From positions 682,001 through 746,000 of the forward strand of contig JADNRZ010000010.1 in the NCBI GenBank assembly GCA_015501605.1: a stretch of 64,000 bases of DNA, written 5' to 3'. This DNA comes from Panaeolus papilionaceus. Taxonomy: Eukaryota; Basidiomycota; Agaricomycetes; Agaricales. The position numbers and the translations under genes were made by a program. Under the pieces are notes generated by a model. It had not been told where the DNA came from, searched no databases, and saw nothing but the letters and a program-made list of their open reading frames with translations. The stretch's first letter is position 1. The number at the start of each line of letters is the position of its first letter. Below, in pieces: positions 22,952-32,498 of the stretch.

Positions 22952-23665
22952 CTAGTCAGAGTGAACTGTGTTGGCTTCCGAAGCAGCAAAGTCCTTTGCT
23001 TCATCTTTCCATCCCTGATAATTGTTCTCGGCCCAATCTCGGATTTGAACCCAATCCTTGCATTGATGAGTCACCCCAGAACCGTATGCAGCAGTCGTTT
23101 TTCGGCCATCGGTGTTCCGAGCAATGAACGCTGGTTCGAGGGTGGTGTCTCCTGCACAAAGTACCATTTGGCGCATATACGAGAGACAGTGGAGGATGTG
23201 TGCCTCGTCGTGCTCGTGTCGCGATGCGTTTCGGTGTTGCTGACCACCCAGCATTTTGCGGAAGCCGTTCATGCAGTGTAGCTGGTGATACATGGAAATG
23301 GCGTAAAAGTCGCCTTTGTCGCCGACCTTCACAAATCCATGGCCAAGTGGAGTGACTGAGTTCCAGTCGTTATCGTCATGCATGCCATATCGCTCTGAGT
23401 CGACAACCTCGAGTGCAACAATGTCAGGTGAGATAGGAGCCTGCGCTGGTGTACCGTCACTGAAGCGATAGTTTTCTGTAGCTGTTTGATAATAAGCATC
23501 CAAATTGCGCCTATTCCAGCAATTTATCTCACTTTTAATGGCGGAAAACGTGTAGAATACCGTCCCTAGGGCGTTGAAACTAAGTGAGATTAACAACGCG
23601 AGCACACCAGTGTAAACGACTCTGGCTGGGAGGACGTAGTGTTGCTCTCTGGAGTACACAGACAT
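22952..23665 (-). CDS. UstYa-family (DUF3328) oxidase 1
   Basis: A single exon encodes 237 residues. One hydrophobic helix near the N-terminus (VVYTGVLALLISLSFNALGT, about 17-36) anchors a lumenal domain. Both family metal-binding motifs of type HxxHC are intact: HQLHC at residues 127-131 and HILHC at 156-160. They are followed by YMRQMVLC, TTLEP and the terminal THQCKDW. Proteins of this family act in fungal RiPP and related pathways on peptide side chains, for example in macrocyclisation or oxidation; copper-dependent chemistry has been reported for members. I start at MSVYSREQ (23665) because an AT-rich TATATT element lies at 23701-23710, too close to the upstream in-frame Met at 23695. 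It lacks the intron found in the other three copies. Confidence 0.9.
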   Translation of the reverse strand: MSVYSREQHYVLPARVVYTGVLALLISLSFNALGTVFYTFSAIKSEINCWNRRNLDAYYQTATENYRFSDGTPAQAPISPDIVALEVVDSERYGMHDDNDWNSVTPLGHGFVKVGDKGDFYAISMYHQLHCMNGFRKMLGGQQHRNASRHEHDEAHILHCLSYMRQMVLCAGDTTLEPAFIARNTDGRKTTAAYGSGVTHQCKDWVQIRDWAENNYQGWKDEAKDFAASEANTVHSD

Positions 23666-24126
23666 AATGAGTATGATGACAACCTCCCTTCCCACTTTCC
23701 ATATATTAAAAGTAAAAACTCAGAAAAACAAGATCCCGTCCCTCTATGTGTCAATCCCCGTGATGGGACTACCACTTAAATCGGTATCAATTATATTCTT
23801 GGCAAACAACTTCAGTAAACCCGCACAATTTCTATTCCCGTCCCATCTCAGTTACCCGGTGCTCCCCACCGGGTAAACCACTCGATTGCTTCGAAGTCGA
23901 TCCCTGCTATCCTCCATATCAGAGACCCGCTTATTCATATTCCGGTCGATACCAATCAGAACCCGCGTCATCATAGATTAACAAGGGCAATGTTATTTTT
24001 GTTACAATAAATATCAAATCGAAAAAATCGAAAACCGAATCGCAACCGCTAAGTAGAATAACAATCTATGATTAAATCTCATCCGAGCGCGTTCCTTACA
24101 CCAATCATTTGCCCTTTACCCATGCT
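23666..24126. other. Short intergenic region
   Basis: This holds the promoter of UstYa protein 1 (TATA-like sequence at 23701-23710) and the 3' flank of the secreted hydrolase. It is AT-rich; no gene is seen. Confidence 0.45.
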
Positions 24127-25164
24127 TTAATTCGTGAGGAAGTCTCCAACTACCTGCATATACTTTGTGCGCTCTTCCCAGAACGGCATATGGCTCGAGT
24201 TATCAAACTTGACCCATTTGACCTTGGGGATACCCTCCACGAAAGGCGCAATTACAAAGTCCTGGGAGATATCGTAGCGGCCATTGAGCACCAGCGTACT
24301 TGGTTTGATCAAAGGAATTCTGTCGATAATGGACCAATCATTTGGAATGACTCTGTAAGGGAAACGGGTGAATAACTTTATTGCAATCGTAATCAATCTT
24401 GCTCACGTCGCATTTGCCACCGTAGGGTCCCCATTAGGTCCAAACAGGAAATCGAGTGTTTGAAGGTATTCCTTGGGAGGTGGAACAACTCTGTTTCCGT
24501 GAACTGCGTAGAAAGCCTTGAGCGCAACTTCGAACGCGGGTGGATTTACAAGGCCGTTTATCATTCCTTGCTGCACGGACTCGGGGAACTCCTGAAGAAG
24601 CTCAAAAGTAGATTGTCCCCAAAGAGCGTTTGATGCGAGTCCGTCAGATAGAATGAGGCGCTTAAGTCCATTTGGCTGCCTTTGAACGGCGAACTCTGAA
24701 GCAAGAACGCTGCCCCATGAATGCCCGGCAAGAGAGAAAGACTTTCCAATGTGGAAGAAGTTGATTACGTTTTGCAGTTCTTCTATGAATAGATTGATAT
24801 TCCAGAACGAAGCCGGTGCATTGCGGTAGTGGCTCGACCGAGCGTTGCCAATTTGGTCGTAAAGGATAACAGGGATGTTGTATTTTGATGTTAAATCCGC
24901 AAATGGCGCAAGGTAGTCGTAGGAAAGACCTGGGCCCCCGTGGAGGACAATTAAAGGAGTGCGAAGGGGGCTGAGGATGTTCCCAAAAAGTTTGAAATGT
25001 GTTTTGAAGTTCTTTCCTTGGTACTTGAATGGAATATCACCCTCTATACCAAATGTAGGGAGAGCTGGAAGGCTGGCAGCTTGTATCTCGGCATCCGGAC
25101 TGGCTGCAGCCAAGACTGAGACGGAGAAGAGTGATAGAACAAATGTTAAACGCAGGACGCGCAT
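24127..25164 (-). CDS. Alpha/beta hydrolase, proline iminopeptidase-like, secreted
   Basis: Two exons (25164-24407 and 24352-24127) encode 327 residues. The N-terminus MRVLRLTFVLSLFSVSVLAA is a clear signal peptide, with cleavage likely near residue 20-22. The catalytic set matches the cytosolic paralogue: HGGPG at 75-79, GHSWGS with Ser149, Asp in NGRYDISQDF, and His in DNSSHMPF. The 54-nt intron contains an in-frame stop, so splicing is required, and it lies at the same place as the 51-nt intron of the other copy. Entry to the secretory pathway would put this enzyme in the same compartment as UstYa proteins and a Kex2-processed peptide, so it is a reasonable candidate for trimming such a peptide (inference). 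Its promoter faces that of UstYa protein 2 across 542 bp. Confidence 0.9.
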
Positions 25165-25706
25165 TTTGAAGGACGGTGTGAGAAGACGACGACTAGGAGT
25201 GATGATAATACTTCGATACTAACTACAGAGCCATTTGTATTTAAACTTTTTAGAACCATCTCGTTGGGAGCCGAATTCCAGACAACTGCGATTGCCCTGA
25301 AGGGTTTGATGAAAACGAAATCATCATTCAAAGATATGTCGTATGTATATAATAAGTGAACATTGAGCGACATTTGATACAACCATTGAAGTACGGGATG
25401 CCATCTTGAAACAAGTTGTGCGGTTGATTGTCGAATTTGAAGGTCCATTGAGGGGTTTTAACACATGGCTGGGACCAACATACCTAGCGGCTCATCTAGA
25501 ATGCGCTTCCTCTCACTATGAATATTTGCGAGTGAGCAGATGGCTGCATGTGGCTGCCATTGAGCTTCGAACAACACTTAGGGGCATCATTTGTGGACGA
25601 CACCGCGTAATGTTCCCACCAGAATCTGCCTATGTTACTCCGAACCTTAACCTGATACCATCGTCATCTTGGAGGGTAGGAACTCATTATACTCTAAATT
25701 CTCGAC
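25165..25706. promoter_or_regulatory. Bidirectional promoter, secreted hydrolase / UstYa 2
   Basis: 542 bp separate the divergent start codons at 25164 (minus) and 25707 (plus). A TATA-like TTTAAATA on the minus strand lies at 25238-25246, about 75-80 nt upstream of the hydrolase ATG. No clear TATA is seen on the plus side. The head-to-head layout is consistent with co-regulation. Confidence 0.5.
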
Positions 25707-26363
25707 ATGAAGGAGCCTCAACAGCAACGGACATTAATTATCCTTGTCTTCTTCTCCATCAGCGTGTTGAACGTCTCCTATATTGCAAGATGGATGCTGG
25801 AATCCACCTCACAACCGAAGGAGGGATATTGTCAGTACTAGCTTTCACTGCACTACTCCCAATCTACCTCACAGCAAATCTTAGCATACATTGGCCATGA
25901 TTACCCAGAGAACCTACCCCTTCCTGGCATGGATGACCTCCCAACTGTTCTCATGACTGATGAAGAAAGTGTGCACTACCCGCTCCTGGGAGCTGCTTCG
26001 GACCCTGAATGGTTTGCGATGGGCGACGTGGATGCTGGATCAGGCTACCTCCGGCTAGGACCAGATGATAGGCTCTTCGCAGTGTCTATGTATCATCAGC
26101 TACACTGCGTTCGGATGCTTAACCTTGCATTTGCCAAATCCCGTATAGCGACGCCTGGGCACATCCAGCACTGCTTGAACTACCTACGTCAGGGAGCTTT
26201 GTGCAACGCCGACCTTTCTCTTGAGCCAGGCAATTTTGAAAATCGAAACTTTGAAGAGCAAAGGGTAGGCGCGACACACACGTGTCGCGACTGGAGTGTG
26301 ACGTACCCAATCATGGAGGGGAATTTTGTCTGGTGGCAGGGTCGCAATCTGAGGTTAGTTTGA
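25707..26363 (+). CDS. UstYa-family (DUF3328) oxidase 2
   Basis: Two exons (25707-25830 and 25885-26363) give 200 residues. The first exon supplies the membrane anchor (LIILVFFSISVLNVSYIARW). The join yields GYSYIGHDYPENLPLPG, the usual 'Y(I/V)GxDYPxxLP' segment of the family. HQLHC lies at residues 112-116, followed by HIQHCLNYLRQGALC, LSLEP and HTCRDW. All metal-binding His and Cys positions are kept. The donor GTCAGT is slightly unusual but the acceptor and the restored motif support it. A possible alternative donor near 26356 could extend the C-terminus. Confidence 0.9.
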
Positions 26364-26545
26364 TGTTATCATACAATTTATCCAGCCTGTTACTGACTAT
26401 CCATGGGATCTGGTGTGTAGTGCTAAGGAAACTGCATCTGATGGGCTGAAACCTATCTCATAGACGATGTATCCTCTTGACTCTGTAAATTATCGCATCT
26501 CGTATCTAAATAGTATATACAATGTAATTATATCAATAAATTATT

Positions 26546-27202
26546 TTAACGCCCTGACTGAAACTGCATATAATCTGCATGATTTGCCTCTGCTTCTGCG
26601 TAAACGGTCGTCCAATCTCGACAGGTGTGTGTCACCTCGGGAACCGTTAACCTATTTCCCCTTCCCGCTCTCACTGTTTCCAGCCGTAGATCTGCGTTGC
26701 ACAATACCATCTGACGAATGTAGTTCATGCAATGTTTTGCTAGCTGAGGTTTCTTGAACTTTGCGTTTGGACTTTCGTCAGCGTAATAGTCATCGAGGAT
26801 CTCCCGGATAATCCCTAGACAGCGAATTTGGTGAAGCATTCCCAATGTAAATTCCCTTTTGTCGGGGCCCAAACGTAGGACGGCTCCGCCAGATGGCAAG
26901 GTGGTATTCCATTCAGCTCGGCCCAAAGGGGTGTCGAAAGCGTAATGTACAGTATTCTCGAGTGATAGATGAACTCGTTCCAAGGGTGGTAGAGGCCACT
27001 GATCTGGATGGTCGTCGCCTACAAAACCTACTCTATAATCAGAGAAGGAGAAGAATCTAATGACTGGTCACCTACTATACTCGCGGTCTGGTTGTGATTT
27101 TGAAGGCCCACTCCCTAGGCTGAGGAGTAGTATTACACCAAGAGAGGAAGTACAAAAGACCATTAAAACGACGTAAGTGATTGTCCGCCGACTGTGGGTC
27201 AT
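26546..27202 (-). CDS. UstYa-family (DUF3328) protein 3, degenerate metal motifs
   Basis: Two exons (27202-27076 and 27018-26546) give 199 residues. The first exon encodes a membrane anchor (ITYVVLMVFCTSSLGVILLL), and the join yields YSDDHPDQWPLPP, matching the family segment after the anchor. The body has ENTVHYAF, LRLGPDKREFTLGMLHQIRC, YIRQMVLCNADLRLE and HTCRDW, so family membership is clear. Both HxxHC motifs are altered: the first reads HQIRC (residues 105-109, Arg for the second His) and the second reads LAKHC (no first His). With two of the four ligand His lost, normal oxidase activity is doubtful. It could be a non-catalytic partner, have changed chemistry, or be decaying; the open frame and intact splice sites argue against a simple pseudogene. 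Confidence 0.87.
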
Positions 27203-27642
27203 CGCTGATCATGAAAGACCAGTAAGCAATGTGCATGTTAGGAATTTTTACAACCAACCTTTGTAGAGCGTAAACGGCATACGCACCTCCTCTCACTGTC
27301 AAGTATCTGGTAGAAAGCAAGCGAGCATTGAAAATCAAGGGGTCATGAATGGCGTAGCCTGCTGACATAAATGACTCGCATGGTACGCATAGCACTTTCA
27401 TCTTCAGGCGGAGATTCGTTTAAACAGATAATTTCTTGCTTTCTTGCTCAATGCTTAAGCGAACACAAAATTGAAGCCTTCAGACATGAATAAAATAGGG
27501 TATGTATAAGGTTGGAGCATAAAACTATATTATTCGAAATCCTGCAGTCTGTGTACGACGCTATCGACTGAAAATGCTAGCTTCTGCTCTCAACAATGAT
27601 CGATCAGCGACAAAATTTAAGGAGGAGTCTTATGAACGAACC
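27203..27642. other. Intergenic region between UstYa 3 and the peptide gene
   Basis: This holds the upstream region of UstYa protein 3 and the 3' flank of the candidate precursor-peptide gene, both on the minus strand. I see no further gene. Confidence 0.4.
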
Positions 27643-27843
27643 TTAGAAGCAGAGTGCCAACGCTCTCTTTTGAACATCAGCTGCGTCACAATCAACAGTT
27701 TCGACTGCCATATAAACGTATCAGTATTCCATTCATGCGCAGAGCGACACGATTGAAAACGACTCACCAGGAGCAGAGTTGGCGACAGCCGCAAGGGTCA
27801 CGACGACGGCAGCCAGTTTATAGAGAACGCTGGATGGGTTCAT
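27643..27843 (-). CDS. Candidate RiPP precursor: small secreted peptide with Lys-Arg site
   Basis: Two exons (27843-27768 and 27704-27643) encode 45 residues; the 63-nt intron has a good donor (GTGAGT) and acceptor (TATGGCAG). The first exon is nearly all signal peptide: MNPSS, then LAAVVVTLAAVANS, with cleavage likely after Ser-24. The second exon encodes VETVDCDAADVQ, then KR, then ALALCF and a stop. A signal peptide, an acidic leader, a dibasic Kex2 site and a short hydrophobic C-terminal core are the layout of dikaritin-type precursors and also of other processed secreted peptides. It lies between UstYa genes, 450 nt from one and head-to-head with the small His-rich gene. Unusual points are the single core copy (many such precursors have repeats) and the Cys in the core. 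It could instead be the start of a longer secreted protein whose later exons I missed. Confidence 0.6.
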
Positions 27844-28537
27844 ATTGAGTTGGTATAATTGTGTCGAGGCTCAAAAAGCGGATTTAGGTGCTTTGAAGTT
27901 TGCGTGAGTAGCTAGTACTTGTGCCTCGAATGCTCTTTAAGTTATTATGGAAGAGAAGTTGATGTAGAACCGATGAGTGACAGTAACCCCAGATATTCCA
28001 GCTGACGAAACGAGAGAAAACTACACCAAAAATGATTCGTTTGCATGCGGTGAGCGCCAGGTGGTATTGTAAGTCAGTTATCATACACAGTAGCCGGCCG
28101 AGACAAAACTAAGAAGCGGAACGGGCTGTGTGAAAGGGACCCCAGAACACATTCTGACATCCTGGAGGATAAATAAGGTCCGATATGTTTGGAAGTGGCA
28201 TTGATCGCGATTTGCATCACCAGACTTGAAGCGAGCGCATGGCGCGCCGCTTTAATCGAATGGAGACGACCCATCTATTTACAGAACACCAAGAATTGTT
28301 CAATGCTTCTAACAGTTACACATCTACGGAACCTATAGGTTTCAACGCTCGATTTGATCTCTGTAATTGCTATAACCAATATTGAGTAATCAATACGTAG
28401 GTAGAGGGAGCAACTCATTGACATCGAAACTTAACATCTTCCTTTGCTTTGATTAAGATTCATATCTACGTCAAGGTGAGCAAATGCTTTCTGCTACTAA
28501 GGGTAAAATTGGGACTAACAAACCTCGAAGTCACATA
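27844..28537. promoter_or_regulatory. Divergent promoter region, peptide gene / His-rich protein gene
   Basis: 694 bp separate the start codons at 27843 (minus) and 28538 (plus), so the two small genes share an upstream region. I see no perfect TATA box. A potential 5' UTR intron donor (GTGAGC near 28473) precedes the plus-strand gene. Confidence 0.4.
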
Positions 28538-28879
28538 ATGTCTGCATACGTCTCACTACGAAACTCAGCTGACGACGACAGCGAGGATAAGCTCCTCGAG
28601 AAATCGTCAACGGACGACTTCGCCCCTTACAACACTCGGGTGCCGTCAAACAGAGTATTAGTACTCTTCTATGCTCTCTGTGCTCTCGCTATACTATTTG
28701 CTGGTGCAAACGTCGCCTCTGGAATCAAGAGCCTACGTCACATCCAAGCTGCCCATGGCCCCATCGATACGCTCCCAAAACCAGACATTTTTGTGGGTCT
28801 TCCCAAATCGCCCAAGGCTCCTATGCACATGGGGGACGCGCACTCGCACACTCACGACCACTCTCATGACCATAACTAG
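28538..28879 (+). CDS. Small single-pass membrane protein with His-rich tail
   Basis: The frame encodes 113 residues from MSAYVSLRN; an in-frame Met 18 codons upstream (28484) is possible. An acidic head is followed by one helix (LVLFYALCALAILFAGANVA, about 48-67), a spacer with LPKPDIFVGLPKSP, and a tail with seven His in the last 17 residues (DAHSHTHDHSHDHN plus HMG). Such His/Asp clusters bind Cu, Zn or Ni. The LxxPxxxVxL motif parallels LRRPSTYVNL of the But2-like protein at 19636-20594, and the size and topology resemble the N-terminal third of that protein. Since UstYa proteins are metal-dependent, a metal-delivery role in the same membrane system is an attractive but untested idea. Confidence 0.7.
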   Translation: MSAYVSLRNSADDDSEDKLLEKSSTDDFAPYNTRVPSNRVLVLFYALCALAILFAGANVASGIKSLRHIQAAHGPIDTLPKPDIFVGLPKSPKAPMHMGDAHSHTHDHSHDHN

Positions 28880-29047
28880 GGGTATGTCTTCTGCTTAATC
28901 CTAGGCGACGTTCCACTGATGATCATGAAGAGGTTCAAAACGTGCTTGTTTTCTACTTCACGCGTTCAACAGTACTGTAGTTATCACATCCCAGGCTGCT
29001 GCAGCGTTGAACCAAGTCCGTTTTCTTTTAGCTAATAGGATAATAAA

Positions 29048-29728
29048 TTATATTGCTCCTTCATATGTATCTTTGTACTTCGAATAGTTATCTTCCATAT
29101 ACGTCCAAACTTGCTCCCAATCCCTACACTCGTGTGTAATTCCTACTCCCGTCACGGCGTTCGTCACTCTCCCATCTGGCGTCCGTTGCTTATGGCTTGC
29201 TGGCTCGAGCGTCAGGTCGACATTGCACAGAGCCATTTGCCGTAGATAAATGAGACAATGGTCGACATGACCAACGTCCATTTTTGAGAATACTGTTTGA
29301 TTCGAGACCATTGACAGCCTCAGATAGTGTCGAAGGGAGCGCAGGCAGTGTAGTTGATGATAGTGGGCAAGAAGATAGTGTTCGCCGTCATCGGGATGAT
29401 AGAAAAATCCAGCGCCATTTGGAAGGATAGCCTCCCAGTCAGAATTGTTTGTATATAGCCCAAATCGCTCGGATTTCACTGTTGTGAGTGAAGCTGGATG
29501 AACCTGTATGGGAAATGACGGTGTACTTGGACTCCCTGTACAGTGATTAGCAGTGCCGGCGTGTAGCATAGGCGTCGATTACAATGAACGGGACATACCC
29601 TTGGCTCCTAATAATTCATTATGTAGCACAAAGCTGGTTATATGGCACAGAAGTGATATTGTGAGTGAAACCACGCCTAGGACAACGACAGGCAGCGGTA
29701 TGGGTATGTGTCGCGACATGGCTAGCAT
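29048..29728 (-). CDS. UstYa-family (DUF3328) oxidase 4
   Basis: Two exons (29728-29599 and 29535-29048) give 205 residues. The first exon holds a membrane anchor (LPVVVLGVVSLTISLLCHIT). The body contains SERFGLYTNNSDWEAILPNG, then HQLHC at residues 103-107, HVDHCLIYLRQMALC, LTLEP, and THECRDW. Both HxxHC motifs are complete, so this copy should be active. Its SERFGL..NNSDW segment resembles SERYGM..DNDW of copy 1, making 1 and 4 the closest pair. Met at 29719 is an alternative start three codons later. Confidence 0.9.
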
Positions 29729-31980
29729 ACGACGGTTTAGTCCAAGGATGACGACTTGAACGAAATAGATCAGTGGAAGACGTAAAAGATAGACGAAGCG
29801 TGGAAACTGGAAAGCCGGTGTCTTCGAAACAATCTGAGAGTGTAGACCTCAGCCTCGGCAAAGTCCAGCTTCGGGGGTTCTCATCACTGCCAGTCATTCG
29901 TAGAACAAACATGTACAAGCTAGACAACCTCAGGCAGTCGGGCTACCCTCGGTGATTAACCCAGGGGGAAAGGGGTTGATGAGTATAAGCTTGTAGGGAA
30001 GTCTCATTTCGTCGAATACTACATCCTTGTATTGTAAAACCAGTTTCTAAACATTCTGTTTATCTCTCGGAGCTGGACGGAGGCCGTGCCACACATTTGA
30101 ATTTTATGATGGGCATTGAACGTTGAGTGCTCAGTATTTCGGCCTAGCTAAAAGAGCGATGTCCATGCAGCTGTAGCGTGTTTGTTATTTCGTTGGGCGG
30201 ATATAAGATGACGTTAAGTCGTATAGCCAACATGTAAAATAGCCAAGCCGACGCCCATTATACAGGTTCATGTGGTATCACCATGTCACCTGGTTATAAA
30301 AGATCTTCTGCTAGGCTAGAATGGTACTCAGCGGTATACCGAGTTCATATTGTTGGCTGTGGGCTCTGACTGATTGATCGGATACTCTGTTTCAGAGAAG
30401 TGGGGAATTACAGCTGCGTATTGATGGAGGGAAGGCATTAAGCTTCTCTTGCTCCAAGCAGTTCATCAAGTGAGCGTTATATTCTGAAATGATTTGTTTC
30501 AAACTATTCGAACCTTGAACAAGGTATAAAATTTTTGTACGACAGGACATCACATGAAAGTAATCTCTTTTTTTAGTATCGGTCATCAGTGACTTATCAC
30601 CATTTAAAAGGGCAAACCGAACCATCCCCGAGCGTTCCTGCTTGTGCGCGTATGCAACATAACGGTCACATCTCGTAAATGAGTGCAATAAGTCGTTATT
30701 TGAGAATGAGACCTCAATTGAGAGAACAAATAGGTTCGGAGACAAGAAAGCAGCATTTTTGCTATGATAATTAAACCAATACAAACGCGGATGGTTTCGT
30801 CCACTCGCTTGCCCTCACGACAGCCTTACCATCAGCCAGTTTGAAAGACTCGGCTCAGTATTACGCATTATGTATAAGATGCGTCCGTTCTGAGAGGGCG
30901 TTGGTGGGCGGTTGGCGGGGCTGTTAGTGTATTTATACAAACTGGGCAATGGCGGAGAGTAGGTACTTGAAATGCAGGCTTCCATAGAATAGGATCGTGT
31001 CCAGGAAGGGTAAATGGGTTCGAATTGTCCCTGATGGCCTGGATCTAATTTTCAGCAATCGAATGAGTCGAAGACAGCAAGACAGATATAATGTGAACAA
31101 AACTTACTGCAGCCACAACGGAGTGAGAAGAGAGGAGTGTGATAAGATAACACTGGGGCACGACGGACTGATGGTTAATCAAACTGACGCCGAAGGGAAG
31201 ATCTGTTTTGAATAACAAGGATCCATGTTGAAAACCATACCCTTCATTGGCGTAGGTACGCCTCGTAAAGAACTGTTACTGCTTATACACAACTGTACTC
31301 ATCTATGGAAGAAAGCTTCGATTCTGTGGAAAAGGAGGACTGCTATGGCGTTGCTGACATCCACGGCATCACCGACAAACAAGTAGACCACATTAAACGC
31401 ACAATTAGGATGCTTAGGATGTTATACTGACACGATTTGCTTGTTAACCACTCTCCGAACTAGAAAGGCGGCACACTCAAAGACTCATGGTGCCGCACAG
31501 TCAAACCTCAAGCCAGTTGCTTGCTTATCTCAGAATTACAATGGATGGAAGTTGCAACCTCAGTCATGATCCCTAGGATCCATAGCCCAGACATAAGAGA
31601 GCAGTCGCGGAACTGAGCACCATAATAGGAGGAGTTAAATCAGAGGCAAAAACGAGACAAAAACCGATCGCGATTCACCGAACCCCAGGCGAGCGCCAGG
31701 GTGAGTCACATCAGTGAGACAACCAGAATAAGGAGCAGAAGCAAGCAGGACAAAAGCAAGCTCAAGGACGAGCGGATGTTAGTCAGAATGGAACAAACGA
31801 AGCAGTTCGACAGTAAAAAAGGGGGTAGTGATTGAAAATTATAATAAAAAAAAGAGAGAACGGCCACACCCTCCACGTCTGTTCTAGAAGAAGAGCTCTA
31901 TTATAGGCCAGCCGTGGTGGGTATACGCAAACTTCGTGATGAAAGAAAAGTGAAGATAAACAAAGTAAGATATAGTCTTT
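29729..31980. other. Gene-poor stretch right of the UstYa block
   Basis: I see no gene I can defend. The longest frame (minus 30392-30784, 130 codons) has no recognisable motif, signal peptide or partner exon. A plus-strand TATAAAA near 30295 has no clear gene behind it. The right end leads into the alternating repeat array at 31993. Confidence 0.45.
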
Positions 31981-31992
31981 GCCGCACACCAA

Positions 31993-32498
31993 CCACTCAT
32001 AGATGGTCAGGACTTCTTCCACTGCTCATTGACCAACAGAAGGGAGGCAAGGAAACAAAAAACAAACCCAGTCACCACACCAGCCACTCATAGACCAACA
32101 GTGGGGGTGCAGGAACCAAAAACATGTCCCCTGCCTATTGACCGCTCGTAGATGGCTAGCCAACCCCCGTCCGACCCATAGACCAGTCGGAAGCGGAGAG
32201 GGAATGTGCCAGTGGTTCTTCATTCCCCGTGTAGACCACTCATAGATGGCACACTCCAACATCTGGCTCATAGACCAGCGTTGGTGAGGAAATGAACAGA
32301 AATGAAATAATAATAATAAATCCTTCACCCCTCACCAACCACACATAGATGGTCAGCAACCGCCGACGGCTCATAGACTAACGTTCAGTGAGGTGAGGAC
32401 GAGAAATTAAATGTTGAACCTAACCCATGCCTGTGCAAACCGCTCATAGAATAAATTTCAGACGGCCGCCCCAACCACCTTCTGGCTCATAGACCAGG
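31993..32498. repeat. Alternating CTCATAGATGG / CTCATAGACCA repeat array
   Basis: About ten copies of a CTCATAGA core occur in 500 bp. Type A is followed by TGG (31993, 32144, 32234, 32338) and type B by CCA or CTA (32083, 32173, 32264, 32365, 32481), with decayed copies at 32023 and 32439. Within a pair, A and B starts are about 30 bp apart (31993/32023, 32144/32173, 32234/32264, 32338/32367); pairs recur about every 90-105 bp. The DNA between cores is unrelated apart from purine-rich tracts. No coding function is seen. It may be a satellite-like relic or a dense protein-binding array. Confidence 0.65.

Noticed and set aside
31010..31035. tRNA-like B-box GGTTCGAATT
   Set aside because: No matching A-box, acceptor stem or cloverleaf can be drawn around it. 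No other tRNA candidate was found in the window.
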